A stretch of 62,449 nt of DNA. It comes from Prevotella sp. (GTDB taxonomy: Bacteria > Bacteroidota > Bacteroidia > Bacteroidales > Bacteroidaceae). Under the pieces are notes generated by a model, which saw nothing but the letters and a program-made list of their open reading frames with translations, was not told the origin of the DNA and did not search any database. How positions within the stretch are numbered: the first letter of the stretch is position 1; the number at the start of each line of letters is the position of its first letter. Positions 9,445-19,112 of the stretch are shown piece by piece. The stretch spans positions 1 through 62,449 of the forward strand of contig JAEEJK010000036.1 of NCBI GenBank assembly GCA_016281815.1, written 5' to 3'. The position numbers and the translations under genes were made by a program.

Positions 9445-11001
9445 TCAATCAGTCTCATCGGGCCAGGGGCATGGTGTGCCAGTGCCTTTAAGCAAAGGTC
9501 GTTGGGCGTGCATCTTGCGCAATTTGCGACCCAATTCACGGGACAGTTTCCTGACTACTTCCGGATAGCGTGAGGCCACATTGTTCGTCTCACTGATGTC
9601 AACGGAAATGTCGTACAATTCCTTTGTATGCGTCTTATAATTGTAGATCAACTTCCATACGCCTTTCCTTATCGCGCAGTTCAGGCTGATGCCCGGTCCC
9701 TCATTGTCCCACACATTGGGGAAGTTCCATATCAGGGAACGTCCTTTTGAGGGATCGCCTTTCTGTGTCAGCAGAGGCATGAAACTCTTGCCATCTATGG
9801 TCTGAGGCACCTTGTAACGTTTTACGCCCCCCATTTCCAAAAGCGTCGGATAGAAGTCCTCTATCATGACATAACTGTCGCAACGGGTCTGTGGTCTGAC
9901 ATGTCCCGGCCACCGAACGATCATGGGTTCACGGATGCCGCCCTCATATAAAGACCCCTTGCCACACCGCAAGGGAGCATTCTGTGTATAGAGCGGTTCG
10001 TCGCGCCAATAACTGCCAGTGGCATACCCACCATTGTCGCTCATGAAGATGACGATGGTGTTGTCTGCCTCTCCGTTTCTCTCCAACCAGTCGAGAATGT
10101 CGCCAAGACTGGCATCCATTCCCTCTATCAGCGAAGCGTATGCAGCCTCCTTGGGAGAAAGTCCTTTGCCGATATATTTTTGGAAAAAGCGCGGATCTCT
10201 GTCTATGGGCACATGAACGGCATAATGAGACATATACAGATAAAAAGGCTGACCAAGCCGCTTCGCCTCATCAAGTGCCGAAATGGCCTCCCGTGTAAGA
10301 GCCTCTGTGAGGAAAGTGCCTGTGCCCCAATATTTCTGCAAGCCAGGGACATGCATGGGAGAAGTGGGTTGTCCGTCCTTGTCGTACCCATAGTTTTGTT
10401 CGCTGAGATACGTTGCCGGTCCTCCTGCCGCATGCCCGGCAATGTTGACATCGAAACCGAAATGTTCCGGTTGCTCACCAGGTGTCCCGATGGCTCCCCA
10501 ATGCGCCTTGCCGCAGTGTATGGTGTGATATCCATATTCACGCAGGATATCAACAAAAGAACGTCCCACGAAAGCATGCCCCGTCCCTTCTGCCTGACAG
10601 ATGCCGTTCACATTCCATTCCGGCGTTGCCAAGACAGCATCCTCCGCGTCTGTGCTCTTATCCTTGTGCAATGTCCAGTTGGTGACACGATGGCGCGCGG
10701 CATTCGCTCCCGTCATCAGGGAGCAGCGGCTGGGAGAACTGATGGGTGCCGCATAAGCCTGGGTGAACATCATTCCCTGACTGGCAAGCCGCTGCATGTT
10801 CGGAGTCTCATACAGGTCATTCAGTCGGGTGCGCTCGTTTCCGAACGGCACAGAAGTGTCTTGCCACCCCAGGTCATCAGCCATAAAGAGGATGATGTTG
10901 GGACGCGCCGGTTGGTGGTTTGGACGAGTAGTCTGAGAGTAGGCCGTACCTACAGCAACAGTTGCCACCAGACAAGGTAATAATGCTTTTTCCTTTCTCA
11001 T
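9445..11001 (-). CDS. Exported sulfatase, serine-type (arylsulfatase A family)
   Basis: The start at 11001 (MRKEKALLPCLVATVAVGTAYSQ) gives a signal peptide; an upstream Met at 11022 is possible. The N-terminal PNIILFMADDLGW provides the metal-binding Asp pair. The signature S-S-P-S-R-C-S-L-M-T-G has Ser at the position oxidised to formylglycine (residue ~88). This makes it a serine-type sulfatase that needs an anaerobic sulfatase-maturating radical SAM enzyme. IVIFMSDNGG is the second metal motif. Sulfatases of this family desulfate host or algal glycans; the substrate cannot be read from sequence. No maturase, SusC/D pair or glycosidase lies beside it. Confidence 0.93.
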   Translation of the reverse strand: MRKEKALLPCLVATVAVGTAYSQTTRPNHQPARPNIILFMADDLGWQDTSVPFGNERTRLNDLYETPNMQRLASQGMMFTQAYAAPISSPSRCSLMTGANAARHRVTNWTLHKDKSTDAEDAVLATPEWNVNGICQAEGTGHAFVGRSFVDILREYGYHTIHCGKAHWGAIGTPGEQPEHFGFDVNIAGHAAGGPATYLSEQNYGYDKDGQPTSPMHVPGLQKYWGTGTFLTEALTREAISALDEAKRLGQPFYLYMSHYAVHVPIDRDPRFFQKYIGKGLSPKEAAYASLIEGMDASLGDILDWLERNGEADNTIVIFMSDNGGYATGSYWRDEPLYTQNAPLRCGKGSLYEGGIREPMIVRWPGHVRPQTRCDSYVMIEDFYPTLLEMGGVKRYKVPQTIDGKSFMPLLTQKGDPSKGRSLIWNFPNVWDNEGPGISLNCAIRKGVWKLIYNYKTHTKELYDISVDISETNNVASRYPEVVRKLSRELGRKLRKMHAQRPLLKGTGTPCPWPDETD

Positions 11002-11069
11002 TTTATGCCGGTGAGCCACCATGCCAAGAAACTAATGGACATACATGAAGCATGCCCCACATCCCTCAA

Positions 11070-11120
11070 CTATGAACTATGAATTATGAACTATGAATTA
11101 TGAACTATGAACTATGAATT
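11070..11120 (-). repeat. Heptanucleotide stop-codon array at the 3' end of ispF
   Basis: Units of ACTATGA/ATTATGA recur every 7 bp. On the minus strand they read as TAG or TAA at 11112 (the ispF stop itself), 11105, 11098, 11091, 11084, 11077 and 11070: seven in perfect register. Confidence 0.9.
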
Positions 11121-11597
11121 CTTAACTATCAGCACCGTGGCGTATGCCGATATGCCCTCTTCACGGCCGGTGAAACCGAGGTGCTCCGTGGTGGTGGCCT
11201 TGATGGAGATGTCGTCGACGAAACAGCCGATGACCTCAGCCAGACACTGCTGCATGGCTGGGATATGGGGGTTGAGTTTGGGGCGCTCCGCGCATACGGT
11301 GGCATCGATATTGCCCACATGGTATCCCTTGGTGGCAATCAGCGCCACCACATCACGGAGGATGATCTTGCTGTCCATATCCAATGTGTCATCCGACGTA
11401 TCGGGAAAATGATAGCCGATGTCGCGCATGTTGGCAGCACCGAGAAGGGCATCGCAGATGGCATGGATGAGCACATCGGCATCGCTGTGGCCCAACAGTC
11501 CGAGGTGATGGGGAATCTGTATGCCACCCAACCACAGGGGGCGGTCTTCCACCAACTGGTGGACATCAAATCCGAAACCAACCCTGATTTTCATCAT
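11112..11597 (-). CDS. ispF: 2-C-methyl-D-erythritol 2,4-cyclodiphosphate synthase
   Basis: Catalyses cyclisation of CDP-methylerythritol 2-phosphate to MEcPP in the MEP isoprenoid pathway, in the cytoplasm. The 161-residue length is standard. Metal-binding residues are visible as GFGFDVH (D11, H13) and H45 in DADVLIHAICDALLGA. The C-terminal IKATTTEHLGFTGREEGI is typical. The start overlaps the porV stop (ATGATGA), so translation is probably coupled to porV. Its stop codon is the first unit of a heptanucleotide repeat array, so the last residues (NS) are encoded by the repeat. Confidence 0.97.
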   Translation of the reverse strand: MMKIRVGFGFDVHQLVEDRPLWLGGIQIPHHLGLLGHSDADVLIHAICDALLGAANMRDIGYHFPDTSDDTLDMDSKIILRDVVALIATKGYHVGNIDATVCAERPKLNPHIPAMQQCLAEVIGCFVDDISIKATTTEHLGFTGREEGISAYATVLIVKNS

Positions 11598-12781
11598 CTC
11601 CGTTTGAAAAGGTCCTTGATGCCGTCCATGTCGAACGACAGGGTGAAACGCAGCGTCTGGTCAAGGGGATTGCTCTTCGCCGTAGCAATCACATAACCCG
11701 CATCGAGAGAGAACACGCTCATTCTGAAACCGGCACCCACCGTGAAATATTTGCGGTTGCCCTTGTTCTCACTCTCATGGTGGTATCCGGCACGGATGGC
11801 GAACTGGTCGTGATAGACGTACTCGGCACCCACGCTCCACTGGATTTCCTCCAGTTCCTCCTTGAAACCATTGGGCGCATCACTGAAACTCTTGAACATA
11901 CCGCTGATGCTCGACACATCAAAGTAGTCCTTCTCCAACCTGTCCTGGTATTCCTGCGAGGTTTCCTCTTCCTTCTGCTTAGGATAAGTGGGCACCAGCA
12001 ACTTGTTGGCATCGGCAGCGATGGTGAAGCGGTTGTACTCATCAACGGGGATCATCAGCGAAGCACCCAGACGCATGTTGGTGGGGATGAACTCACTGTG
12101 CTCGTCGCCTCCAAAAGAGATCTTGCTACCGATGTTACTCACGTTGAAACCCAAGCCCAATTGGCACTCACGGGCACCGATGTTGAGGTAGTTCTGATAA
12201 TAGCACGAGAGGTCGGCAGCAAAAGCCGAACCAGGGCTCGTGTCCTCTGTGAAATCATAGGTGAGGTCGGAGTAAATCCATCTCACGGCAGCAGACAGGG
12301 AGAATTTCTCACTGAGCATCAGGGAGTACGCCACATCAAGCGACATCTCATAGGGGTTGATGGTCATATCGTTGGTGGCATCAGTGGCACTGCTCGTGTA
12401 TACCTCACCCAGCGAGAAATAGCGCAGGGAGCCCGACACGGCACTGTAGTCACCAATGCGGTAGTAGCCCACAAGATAAGCCAAGTCCATGTCGTTGACA
12501 AGTTGACGGAGCCATGGGGTATAGTTGAGCGCCACACCGGCACGTGAGATCGTGAAAGGATATTTGGCCGGATTCCAATATTGCGACACCACGTCGGGAT
12601 CAGTGGCAGCACCCACGTCACCCATACCTGCGGAACGGGCATCGGGCGCGATGGTCTGTGAGGTCACTGAGGTGTTGACAGGATTGAACATGTCCTCCTT
12701 GTTCTGTGCCATCACCATGGTGGTCATGGTGACAACAGCGAGAAGAACCCATATTCTCAGATGTCTGGAGATGATATGCAT
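11594..12781 (-). CDS. porV: Type IX secretion system outer-membrane protein PorV (LptO)
   Basis: A predicted 395-residue outer-membrane beta-barrel with a signal peptide ending MVMAQ. The family landmarks are present: ITSQTIAPDARSAGMGD-like text near the N-terminus (SQTIAPDARSAGMGDVGAA), then QYWNPAKYPF. PorV is the shuttle that brings C-terminal-domain cargo from the translocon to the PorU sortase. It lies directly after porU on the same strand with a 47-bp gap, the arrangement known from Porphyromonas and other Bacteroidales, and before ispF. Confidence 0.94.
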   Translation of the reverse strand: MHIISRHLRIWVLLAVVTMTTMVMAQNKEDMFNPVNTSVTSQTIAPDARSAGMGDVGAATDPDVVSQYWNPAKYPFTISRAGVALNYTPWLRQLVNDMDLAYLVGYYRIGDYSAVSGSLRYFSLGEVYTSSATDATNDMTINPYEMSLDVAYSLMLSEKFSLSAAVRWIYSDLTYDFTEDTSPGSAFAADLSCYYQNYLNIGARECQLGLGFNVSNIGSKISFGGDEHSEFIPTNMRLGASLMIPVDEYNRFTIAADANKLLVPTYPKQKEEETSQEYQDRLEKDYFDVSSISGMFKSFSDAPNGFKEELEEIQWSVGAEYVYHDQFAIRAGYHHESENKGNRKYFTVGAGFRMSVFSLDAGYVIATAKSNPLDQTLRFTLSFDMDGIKDLFKRR

Positions 12782-12828
12782 TGCTGATCGGTTAGGAAAT
12801 TAAACTGTTTATAAAACGCTCATCTTCT

Positions 12829-15800
12829 TCAATTATTGCCTATGATGATGAGTTTCTTGGCTTTGGAGGCATACGAACTTCCGTCGCAGGCCACCCGCAC
12901 ACGATAGATGTAGACACCGGTCTGAAGGCGCTGGCCACCATCGACGGTGAGATCCCAATCGATGGTATGTGCCCCGTTGGTGGACACTCCCGTCTCCCGA
13001 TACTGCCAGAGGAGTCTTCCGCTCATGTCAAGAATATCAAGTTCGACATCCATCTCACTGCCTGTGCGGTCGTGATTGATGATGAAGGTGGTGGAAGTGG
13101 AGGCCGGGTTGTTGGTGCAACTGACGCTGAAGAGCGTCGGTTTAAGTCCGCTGACCACATTGAACGACAGTTCGGCTGTAGATGAGTTGTTGAGCACGTC
13201 CCAGGCACGGAACCGCAGGTTGTGGCGTCCCGGAGCCAGTTCGGGAATGCTGTAATAGGTGGTGCCGCTGGTATAACTTCCGAAGTCGAAAGAGAAATGG
13301 TCGTTGAGGATATACGTACGCGACATCTCATTGTCGATGACAAGTTCCAGGTCATGGCCGATACCCGTTCCGGTAGCATTGATACCGTCCTTGTCGGTGA
13401 TCTGCGCCACGAAATAGGGAGTGGGATTGACATCTCCGCCATTGACAAACGAAGAGGTATTGAGATAGCAGTAGATGGACGGTCCGATGGAGTCGTTGCC
13501 CGCCACATCCGAACCGCCAACCCTGAATCCGTCGCAAGCACCATGTGCCTTCAGCGTGTGGGCATTGTTGACGGCATAGATGTTCATGAGGCCCTGCCCG
13601 TCGGAGTAATTGATATCCATCGGCACGGCGAATGTAAAATCAAACTTGCCATGCCTGACGCTGTCCGAACCGTTGTAGAGGATGTTGGGACGGTCCTGAT
13701 AGGTGAAGACGGTATTGGAATCCTCCGCCTGTCCCTTGCAGGTGACGGTCTCCTCGGAGTCGCGCACGGTGGCAGTCATCAGACCAGAAAAGGAGTCATC
13801 GGTCTTGCCGTCACGCTCCACATGCCCGCTCACCCTGACGGTGGATCCAGCCCGAAGCAGGATGTCATCGCTACCCACTGCGATGCCGTTGATGGAATCA
13901 ACCACCGTTCTCGCCGTAGGCACATGCAGACAAAGCGCAGGGTCACCCAAAAGGGAGTAGCGCAACTTGTTGGTGGTCCTGTCCTGCCCCGACGTGATCA
14001 TCTCGTTCTTGGCCAGTCGCTGCGCCTCTCCGATGCTCACCGGCTTTCCGTCGACCACATTGAGCACATGCTTCATATAGGCACGGTTAAGATAGGCATT
14101 GTAACTCTGATAGACGGTGCGGGTGGTTCCGAAGAAGGCCATGGCACCGCCTTTCTTGTTGAGAAGGGCCTCGACGCCGATACACTCCTCCGCCATGTCG
14201 AACGGCATGATGTCGCATGAGGCCGTAATCCACAGCGGAGTGCGGGTGTTGGTGAAGTCCTTGAAGTCCTGAAGCATCAGCACACGCTCGTGCGAGATGC
14301 TGATGGCCGAACCGTGCCCGGAGTAGTCGATGACCAAAGCACCGTTGGACTGTATCTGCTTGATATCGCGGGTGCAGTCGGGATAGGAATTGCCGGTAGC
14401 AGAGGTGACCCTTGTGTAGGCATCCCACATGATCTTCTTGATCTGGAATCCCGGATAGAGGGAGTTGATGAGGTTGGCGGCATTGTTGGCATCCACCAAG
14501 TGAGAGTTGTTGTTGCCGTCATCACCCAGCACGACCACCTGGTTCTGCCAGGCACCCGCGTCCTCATTGGCCACATAGGTGAGAATCTTGTCGGTAAGCG
14601 TCTTGGCATCACTGAGGGTATGGACAGGGAAACGCCCGACGGCCACATCCAGTTTGTCGGAGGAAGCGGGATTGATTCCCTCGCCATCATCAAGAAGGCC
14701 GTAGAATCCGTCATCGACATAGCAGTAGATCTCACTGAATGACTCCTCGCTCTCAAAACAAAGCAGGAAATCATCGGGAGAATAGCCCCGGCATTCGCCC
14801 GTGAGCATGCGGTTGTCCCAGAAACCGTCGCCGAAGAGCAGCAGGTATCGGGGCATGTCGGCTTCGCTCTCCGCCCTGTCGTAGAGCATCTTGAGATAGC
14901 GGCGGTAGGCGTTGGCATCGGGCGTGCCGCTCGAGAACTCGTTGTAGATTTCATCGGCCGGTACGATGCGCACCCTCATGGAGTCGCGCTGCTCATGCAT
15001 CTGTGCGATGCGCTGCGCCTGCGGGAGCAGTTTCTGCGAGGCGGGGATGATGATGACCATGTCTGCGGGTCCGTCACCATGGAGGTCCTGGTTGGTGATG
15101 TTGTACATGTATTCCGGAGCCGGAATGCCCGAATAGGTGAGTGCCGTCATGGCACGGGGCGACGACTCGGTGCAGATATCGATATAGTCGAGGCGCACCG
15201 GACCGCCGCTGAGTGTGGTGATGGTGATGGTGTCTGTAGGCTGCAGGTTGGTCACGTTGTACACCTGATAGGCCTCGTCGCCACGGTCGTAGCCACCCGG
15301 TGACATGTAGAGCGTGCCCAACTCCGTTCCGTTGAGTTCCACCCTCACCGATGTGGTGGAGCCTGCCGTAACGGCAATGGCTACCCTCCCTTCGGTATTA
15401 CCGCTGGGATTGGTCATCGTATAGGTATGGGAGTTGCCTGCGGTGATGGGGGTATTCTCAAACAAGTTGCGCCCGCCCATGAACCAAGAGTAATTGTCCA
15501 CCTCATGCAGGGTGTGGTAATGCTCAGGCCTGGGGTAATACTGCTTGATGAAAGCGGCGCTGTCGATGGTCAGCGGCTCGCCCTCTGCCTCGGTGATGAA
15601 ATAGCAACCCACATCGGAATAGGGATTGCGTGTGCGCTGCATCGTAGAGGCTGTTTTCCAGGTCACCGGTCCCTGCGCATAAAAGAGCCGTCGCCCGCCA
15701 ACCGAGCAGGTGGGGACTTCCTTGAGGTCATCAGTGGCCTTGAGTTCGTCGCCGACAAGTTTCTCATTCTGGAGCGCACCGCCATAGCCATAAATCCGCA

Positions 15801-16374
15801 CCCTGCTAAGGTCGGAAAAGCCTGCCTGCCTTGCCAATGCCTCGGTGAGTTGATAAACTCCCGACGAAGGCACCTTCACCTTGGCCCACTTTCCTGAGGC
15901 GAGCACCGAGTGGTCGGCATACCGTTCGGAAGCAGATGCCGCCTGGCGCATCTTGCGCGGTCCGGAAGTGTTGATGGGCGTGGCCTTCACATCAAGCATG
16001 AAACTTACGAGGATACGGTGCCGCCCCTCCTGGAAGACGAAAGGTACGAAGGAGACCTCAAGGAAACCACGTTTGCGCTCCACCACCACATGACTCTCTA
16101 TGGCTGGCATGCCAGGAAGGGTATCGGCTTTCAGGGCCTGCAGTTTCCTGATGCTGTAAGGCGTCATATCCATGAACTCCGGATAGAGGATGCTGACCTG
16201 ATAAACAGAGTCGGCATAGTTCTCTCCCAAGGGGATGGAAGTGGCGAAGCGGGGCACGAACGAATCGACCCTCACCTCGTCGGCAGTGAGGTTGCAGAAC
16301 CGCTGTGCCGCTGCCGTCAGGCAACAGCCAAGCAACAGGACAATGAGGATATAACGGTATTGTCTACTTGACAT
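12829..16374 (-). CDS. porU: Type IX secretion system sortase PorU (C25-type cysteine peptidase)
   Basis: The start at 16374 (MSSRQYRYILIVLLLGCCLTAAAQ) gives a signal peptide and overlaps the preceding FAH gene by 11 bp. The longer frame upstream merely shadows that gene. The protein is about 1181 aa, the normal PorU size. The C25 catalytic dyad is visible as His in IDYSGHGSAISISHE (~687) and Cys in LWITASCDIMPFD (~720). The C-terminus ends in a sorting-domain-like beta-sandwich (LDILDMSGRLLWQY ... YIYRVRV). PorU removes the CTD of T9SS cargo and attaches the cargo to A-LPS. It is paired here with porV. Confidence 0.95.
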   Translation of the reverse strand: MSSRQYRYILIVLLLGCCLTAAAQRFCNLTADEVRVDSFVPRFATSIPLGENYADSVYQVSILYPEFMDMTPYSIRKLQALKADTLPGMPAIESHVVVERKRGFLEVSFVPFVFQEGRHRILVSFMLDVKATPINTSGPRKMRQAASASERYADHSVLASGKWAKVKVPSSGVYQLTEALARQAGFSDLSRVRIYGYGGALQNEKLVGDELKATDDLKEVPTCSVGGRRLFYAQGPVTWKTASTMQRTRNPYSDVGCYFITEAEGEPLTIDSAAFIKQYYPRPEHYHTLHEVDNYSWFMGGRNLFENTPITAGNSHTYTMTNPSGNTEGRVAIAVTAGSTTSVRVELNGTELGTLYMSPGGYDRGDEAYQVYNVTNLQPTDTITITTLSGGPVRLDYIDICTESSPRAMTALTYSGIPAPEYMYNITNQDLHGDGPADMVIIIPASQKLLPQAQRIAQMHEQRDSMRVRIVPADEIYNEFSSGTPDANAYRRYLKMLYDRAESEADMPRYLLLFGDGFWDNRMLTGECRGYSPDDFLLCFESEESFSEIYCYVDDGFYGLLDDGEGINPASSDKLDVAVGRFPVHTLSDAKTLTDKILTYVANEDAGAWQNQVVVLGDDGNNNSHLVDANNAANLINSLYPGFQIKKIMWDAYTRVTSATGNSYPDCTRDIKQIQSNGALVIDYSGHGSAISISHERVLMLQDFKDFTNTRTPLWITASCDIMPFDMAEECIGVEALLNKKGGAMAFFGTTRTVYQSYNAYLNRAYMKHVLNVVDGKPVSIGEAQRLAKNEMITSGQDRTTNKLRYSLLGDPALCLHVPTARTVVDSINGIAVGSDDILLRAGSTVRVSGHVERDGKTDDSFSGLMTATVRDSEETVTCKGQAEDSNTVFTYQDRPNILYNGSDSVRHGKFDFTFAVPMDINYSDGQGLMNIYAVNNAHTLKAHGACDGFRVGGSDVAGNDSIGPSIYCYLNTSSFVNGGDVNPTPYFVAQITDKDGINATGTGIGHDLELVIDNEMSRTYILNDHFSFDFGSYTSGTTYYSIPELAPGRHNLRFRAWDVLNNSSTAELSFNVVSGLKPTLFSVSCTNNPASTSTTFIINHDRTGSEMDVELDILDMSGRLLWQYRETGVSTNGAHTIDWDLTVDGGQRLQTGVYIYRVRVACDGSSYASKAKKLIIIGNN

Positions 16375-16978
16375 TGAACTCCAATACTTTTTTGTCGCCG
16401 AGATAGCCGGTGATGTGGTCATCAACGTGGACTGGTCCTGTGGGCGAGGGTGTTCCTGTGAAGAGGAGGTCGCCCGTGCGCAATGTGATGAACTTGCTGA
16501 TATAGGCAATGAGTGAGTCGATGCTCCACCGCATGTCTGAGGAATTACCCTCCTGCACGGTGACCTGGTTGACATCGAGCCTGAAAGTGATGCCTCCGGT
16601 GCCCAGGTTCTCCAAAGGCACCCACTCCCCCACTGCTGCAGCGCCATCGAAACTCTTGCTGAGTTCCCATGGCAGTCCGTCCCGCCTGAGCCGCTGCTGC
16701 AGATCGCGGGCTGTGAAGTCCACACCACAGGTGACGGCATCATAGTAACGGTGGGCGAAACGCTCTGGAATGCTCTTTCCCAACCGGCTGATGCGCACCA
16801 CCAGTTCGGCTTCGTAGTCGATGCGCCCCAACTCATCAGGCAGGAACAGCGGCCGGCCGCCCTTGAGCAGGGATGAGTCGGCCTTCATCAGCACGACAGG
16901 CTCTTTCCTCTTATATAACGGAGATTCTTTTTCTTTATTGTACGCATCATAGTTGTATGCGATGGCAAAGATCTTCAT
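16364..16978 (-). CDS. Fumarylacetoacetate hydrolase-family protein
   Basis: A 204-residue single-domain FAH-fold enzyme. The metal ligands are visible as E56 and E58 in DYEAELVVRI and D87 in GVDFTARDLQ. Further family text is PWELSKSFDGAAAVGEWV and the glycine-rich GDLLFTGTPSPTGP. Relatives hydrolyse or decarboxylate acylpyruvates or oxaloacetate, but the specific reaction cannot be assigned. It overlaps the porU start by 11 bp and follows the tsf terminator. It is probably the first gene of a FAH-porU-porV-ispF transcript. Confidence 0.92.
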   Translation of the reverse strand: MKIFAIAYNYDAYNKEKESPLYKRKEPVVLMKADSSLLKGGRPLFLPDELGRIDYEAELVVRISRLGKSIPERFAHRYYDAVTCGVDFTARDLQQRLRRDGLPWELSKSFDGAAAVGEWVPLENLGTGGITFRLDVNQVTVQEGNSSDMRWSIDSLIAYISKFITLRTGDLLFTGTPSPTGPVHVDDHITGYLGDKKVLEFNVK

Positions 16979-17011
16979 GGCTTCCGGATCTGTTCTTCAA
17001 AGGGATATAGC

Positions 17012-17051
17012 AAAAAGAGCCAACGCATGAGGGTGTCATGCCATTGGCTCT
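17012..17051 (-). terminator. Intrinsic terminator after tsf
   Basis: On the minus strand AGAGCCAATGGCATGA pairs with TCATGCGTTGGCTCT around a CACCC loop and is followed by TTTT. It lies just downstream of the tsf stop codon. Confidence 0.85.
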
Positions 17052-17075
17052 CTGTTGGGTTATTTGCTGATTGGC

Positions 17076-18077
17076 TTAGTCAGCACGGAGGGTGAAGCGG
17101 CGGAATGCCACCACCTGAAGTTCCTTGTCAGCAGCCTTCAGGTAGGCACCGACACTCTCCTTGTTCTCAGCACGGATATACTCCTGGTTGATCAGGCAGT
17201 TCTCCTTGAAGAACTTAGCCAGACGGCCCTTGGCGATGTTCTGAATCATCTGCTCGGGCAGGTTGGCAGCCTTCTCTGCAGAAACGCGGGTGCGGATCTC
17301 GCGAGCCTTCTCTGCCTCTTCCTCAGTGAGCCATCCCTTGGCGATGTTGGAACTGATGTGGTCTTCGCTGTCCACAAGGTTGGGGTTGACACCAGCCTTC
17401 TTGAGAGCGGCCTCCACAGCCTTCTCCACCTGCTCTTCCTTGGTCTTCTGGATAGCCACCTGCAACTCGTTGTCCTTCACCGACTGGGGCACGCTGGCCT
17501 CGTCGAGGGCAACTGGGTTCATAGAAGCCACCTGGAGGGTAAGGTTGTGCCCCTGCTCCTCGAAGTCCTTGTTGAGTTGCACCAAAGTGCAGAGGATGTT
17601 CTTTCCCTGATGGTTGTAGCAGTAGATGTTGTCACCTTCGATGAAGTTGTAACCGTCAAGTTCCATCTTCTCACCAGTGATGCCAGAGCGCTGAGTCACT
17701 GCCTCAGCCACTTTCTGACCGTCAGCAAGTGTCAGTTCAGCCACTTCCTCCACAGTCTTGCAACGGGCAGCCACAGCGGCGTCGAGGATAGCCTGTGTGA
17801 GGGCGATGAAATCGGCACCGTTGGCCACGAAGTCTGTCTCGCACTTCAGGGCGATGATGGCACCGAAGCCGTCGACCACCTTGACGAGCACACAGCCGTT
17901 GGAGGTCTCACGGTCGCTGCGCTTGGCAGCAATGGCGAGTCCGCGCTCGCGGAGCAAGTCCTTTGCCTTGTCGAAGTCTCCCTCGGCCTCTACAAGTGCT
18001 TTCTTCACATCTGCGAGACCTGCACCGGTCATGGTGCGGAGCTTCTTGATATCTTCCATGTTTGGTTTGTAAGCCAT
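17076..18077 (-). CDS. tsf: Translation elongation factor Ts
   Basis: The nucleotide exchange factor for EF-Tu. The N-terminal UBA-like domain (MAYKPNMEDIKKLRTMTGAGLADVKKALVEAEGD; only part needed for recognition) includes the conserved TGAG motif and is followed by KGLAIAAKRSDRETSNG-type text. The 333-residue length fits the Bacteroidota form with the extended dimerisation domain. It follows rpsB by 45 bp, the conserved rpsB-tsf pair, and ends at a strong terminator. Confidence 0.98.
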   Translation of the reverse strand: MAYKPNMEDIKKLRTMTGAGLADVKKALVEAEGDFDKAKDLLRERGLAIAAKRSDRETSNGCVLVKVVDGFGAIIALKCETDFVANGADFIALTQAILDAAVAARCKTVEEVAELTLADGQKVAEAVTQRSGITGEKMELDGYNFIEGDNIYCYNHQGKNILCTLVQLNKDFEEQGHNLTLQVASMNPVALDEASVPQSVKDNELQVAIQKTKEEQVEKAVEAALKKAGVNPNLVDSEDHISSNIAKGWLTEEEAEKAREIRTRVSAEKAANLPEQMIQNIAKGRLAKFFKENCLINQEYIRAENKESVGAYLKAADKELQVVAFRRFTLRAD

Positions 18078-18122
18078 GATATCTTTTTGTCTAATTTGGG
18101 TGTTTAACTGATTTGAATGATA

Positions 18123-18971
18123 TTACTCTGCGGCGGGAGCCTCTTCCTCTTCGGCGAGAGCCTCGGGAGCCTCTTCCTCAGCGACGGGTGCATCTTCCTT
18201 GCGGGCACGGTGCTGGCGGCGAGGTCTTGCATCAGCAGCCTCTTCGCTCTGCTCGGCAGCGGCCTTCTCGTCGGCCTTCTCTGCCTTGCGCTCCTCCAGA
18301 CCCTCTGCGATAGCGGCGCAGCAAGCGGTCAGGATGACGTCGATGCTGTCCTTGGCATCGTCATTGGCAGGAATCACGAAGTCGATGTCGTTGGGGTTGG
18401 AGTTGGTATCGACGATACCGAACACGGGGATGCCGAGACGCTTGGCTTCCTTCACTGCGATGTTCTCCTTCATGACGTCAACGACGAAGAGAGCAGACGG
18501 AAGACGGGTGAGGTCGACGATGGAACCCAGGTTCTTCTCCAACTTGGCACGCTGGCGGGTCACCTGAAGGAGTTCGCGCTTCGAGAGGTTGGAGAATGTG
18601 CCGTCGGCAATGAGTTTGTCGATGTTGCCCATCTTCTTCACAGCCTTGCGGATGGTGGGGAAGTTGGTGAGCATGCCACCCGGCCAACGCTCGTTGACAT
18701 AAGGCATATTGATGCTGGCAGCCTTCTCAGCCACGATGCCCTTTGCTTGTTTTTTAGTAGCGACGAAGAGGATTTTCTTACCCGACTTGGCAATCTGCTT
18801 GAGAGCCTCAGCGGATTCGTCGATTTTGGCCACGGTCTTGTGGAGGTCGATGATGTGGATACCATTGCGCTCCATGAAGATATAGGGCTCCATGGCAGGA
18901 TTCCATTTGCGGCGGAGGTGGCCGAAGTGACAGCCAGCCTGCAGCAGCATATCAAAATTTGTTCTTGACAT
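18123..18971 (-). CDS. rpsB: 30S ribosomal protein S2
   Basis: Begins MSRTNFDMLLQAGCHFGHL with the S2 signature and continues MEPYIFMERNGIHIIDLHKT and NKLIADGT-like text. The conserved core ends near residue 225. An acidic, alanine- and glutamate-rich tail (EEAPEALAEEEEAPAAE), common in Bacteroidota S2, follows. It is third in the rplM-rpsI-rpsB-tsf cluster on the minus strand. Confidence 0.98.
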   Translation of the reverse strand: MSRTNFDMLLQAGCHFGHLRRKWNPAMEPYIFMERNGIHIIDLHKTVAKIDESAEALKQIAKSGKKILFVATKKQAKGIVAEKAASINMPYVNERWPGGMLTNFPTIRKAVKKMGNIDKLIADGTFSNLSKRELLQVTRQRAKLEKNLGSIVDLTRLPSALFVVDVMKENIAVKEAKRLGIPVFGIVDTNSNPNDIDFVIPANDDAKDSIDVILTACCAAIAEGLEERKAEKADEKAAAEQSEEAADARPRRQHRARKEDAPVAEEEAPEALAEEEEAPAAE

Positions 18972-19112
18972 GATTGATTTGTTGATTTTAAAATTGTTTA
19001 CTTTCCTTTTAGTTGTTTCTAACCAGCCAGCGGGTAATCATGACGCATCGCCTCAAGAGGTATGCGCTGAGTCTCGCCAGTTTGGATGCTAAACAGATTG
19101 TTGTTGCGCGGA

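Noticed and set aside
16375..16836. Upstream extension of the porU reading frame to 16836
   Set aside because: It lies antiregister over the FAH-family gene, has no signal peptide or domain, and would remove the clear signal peptide at 16374.
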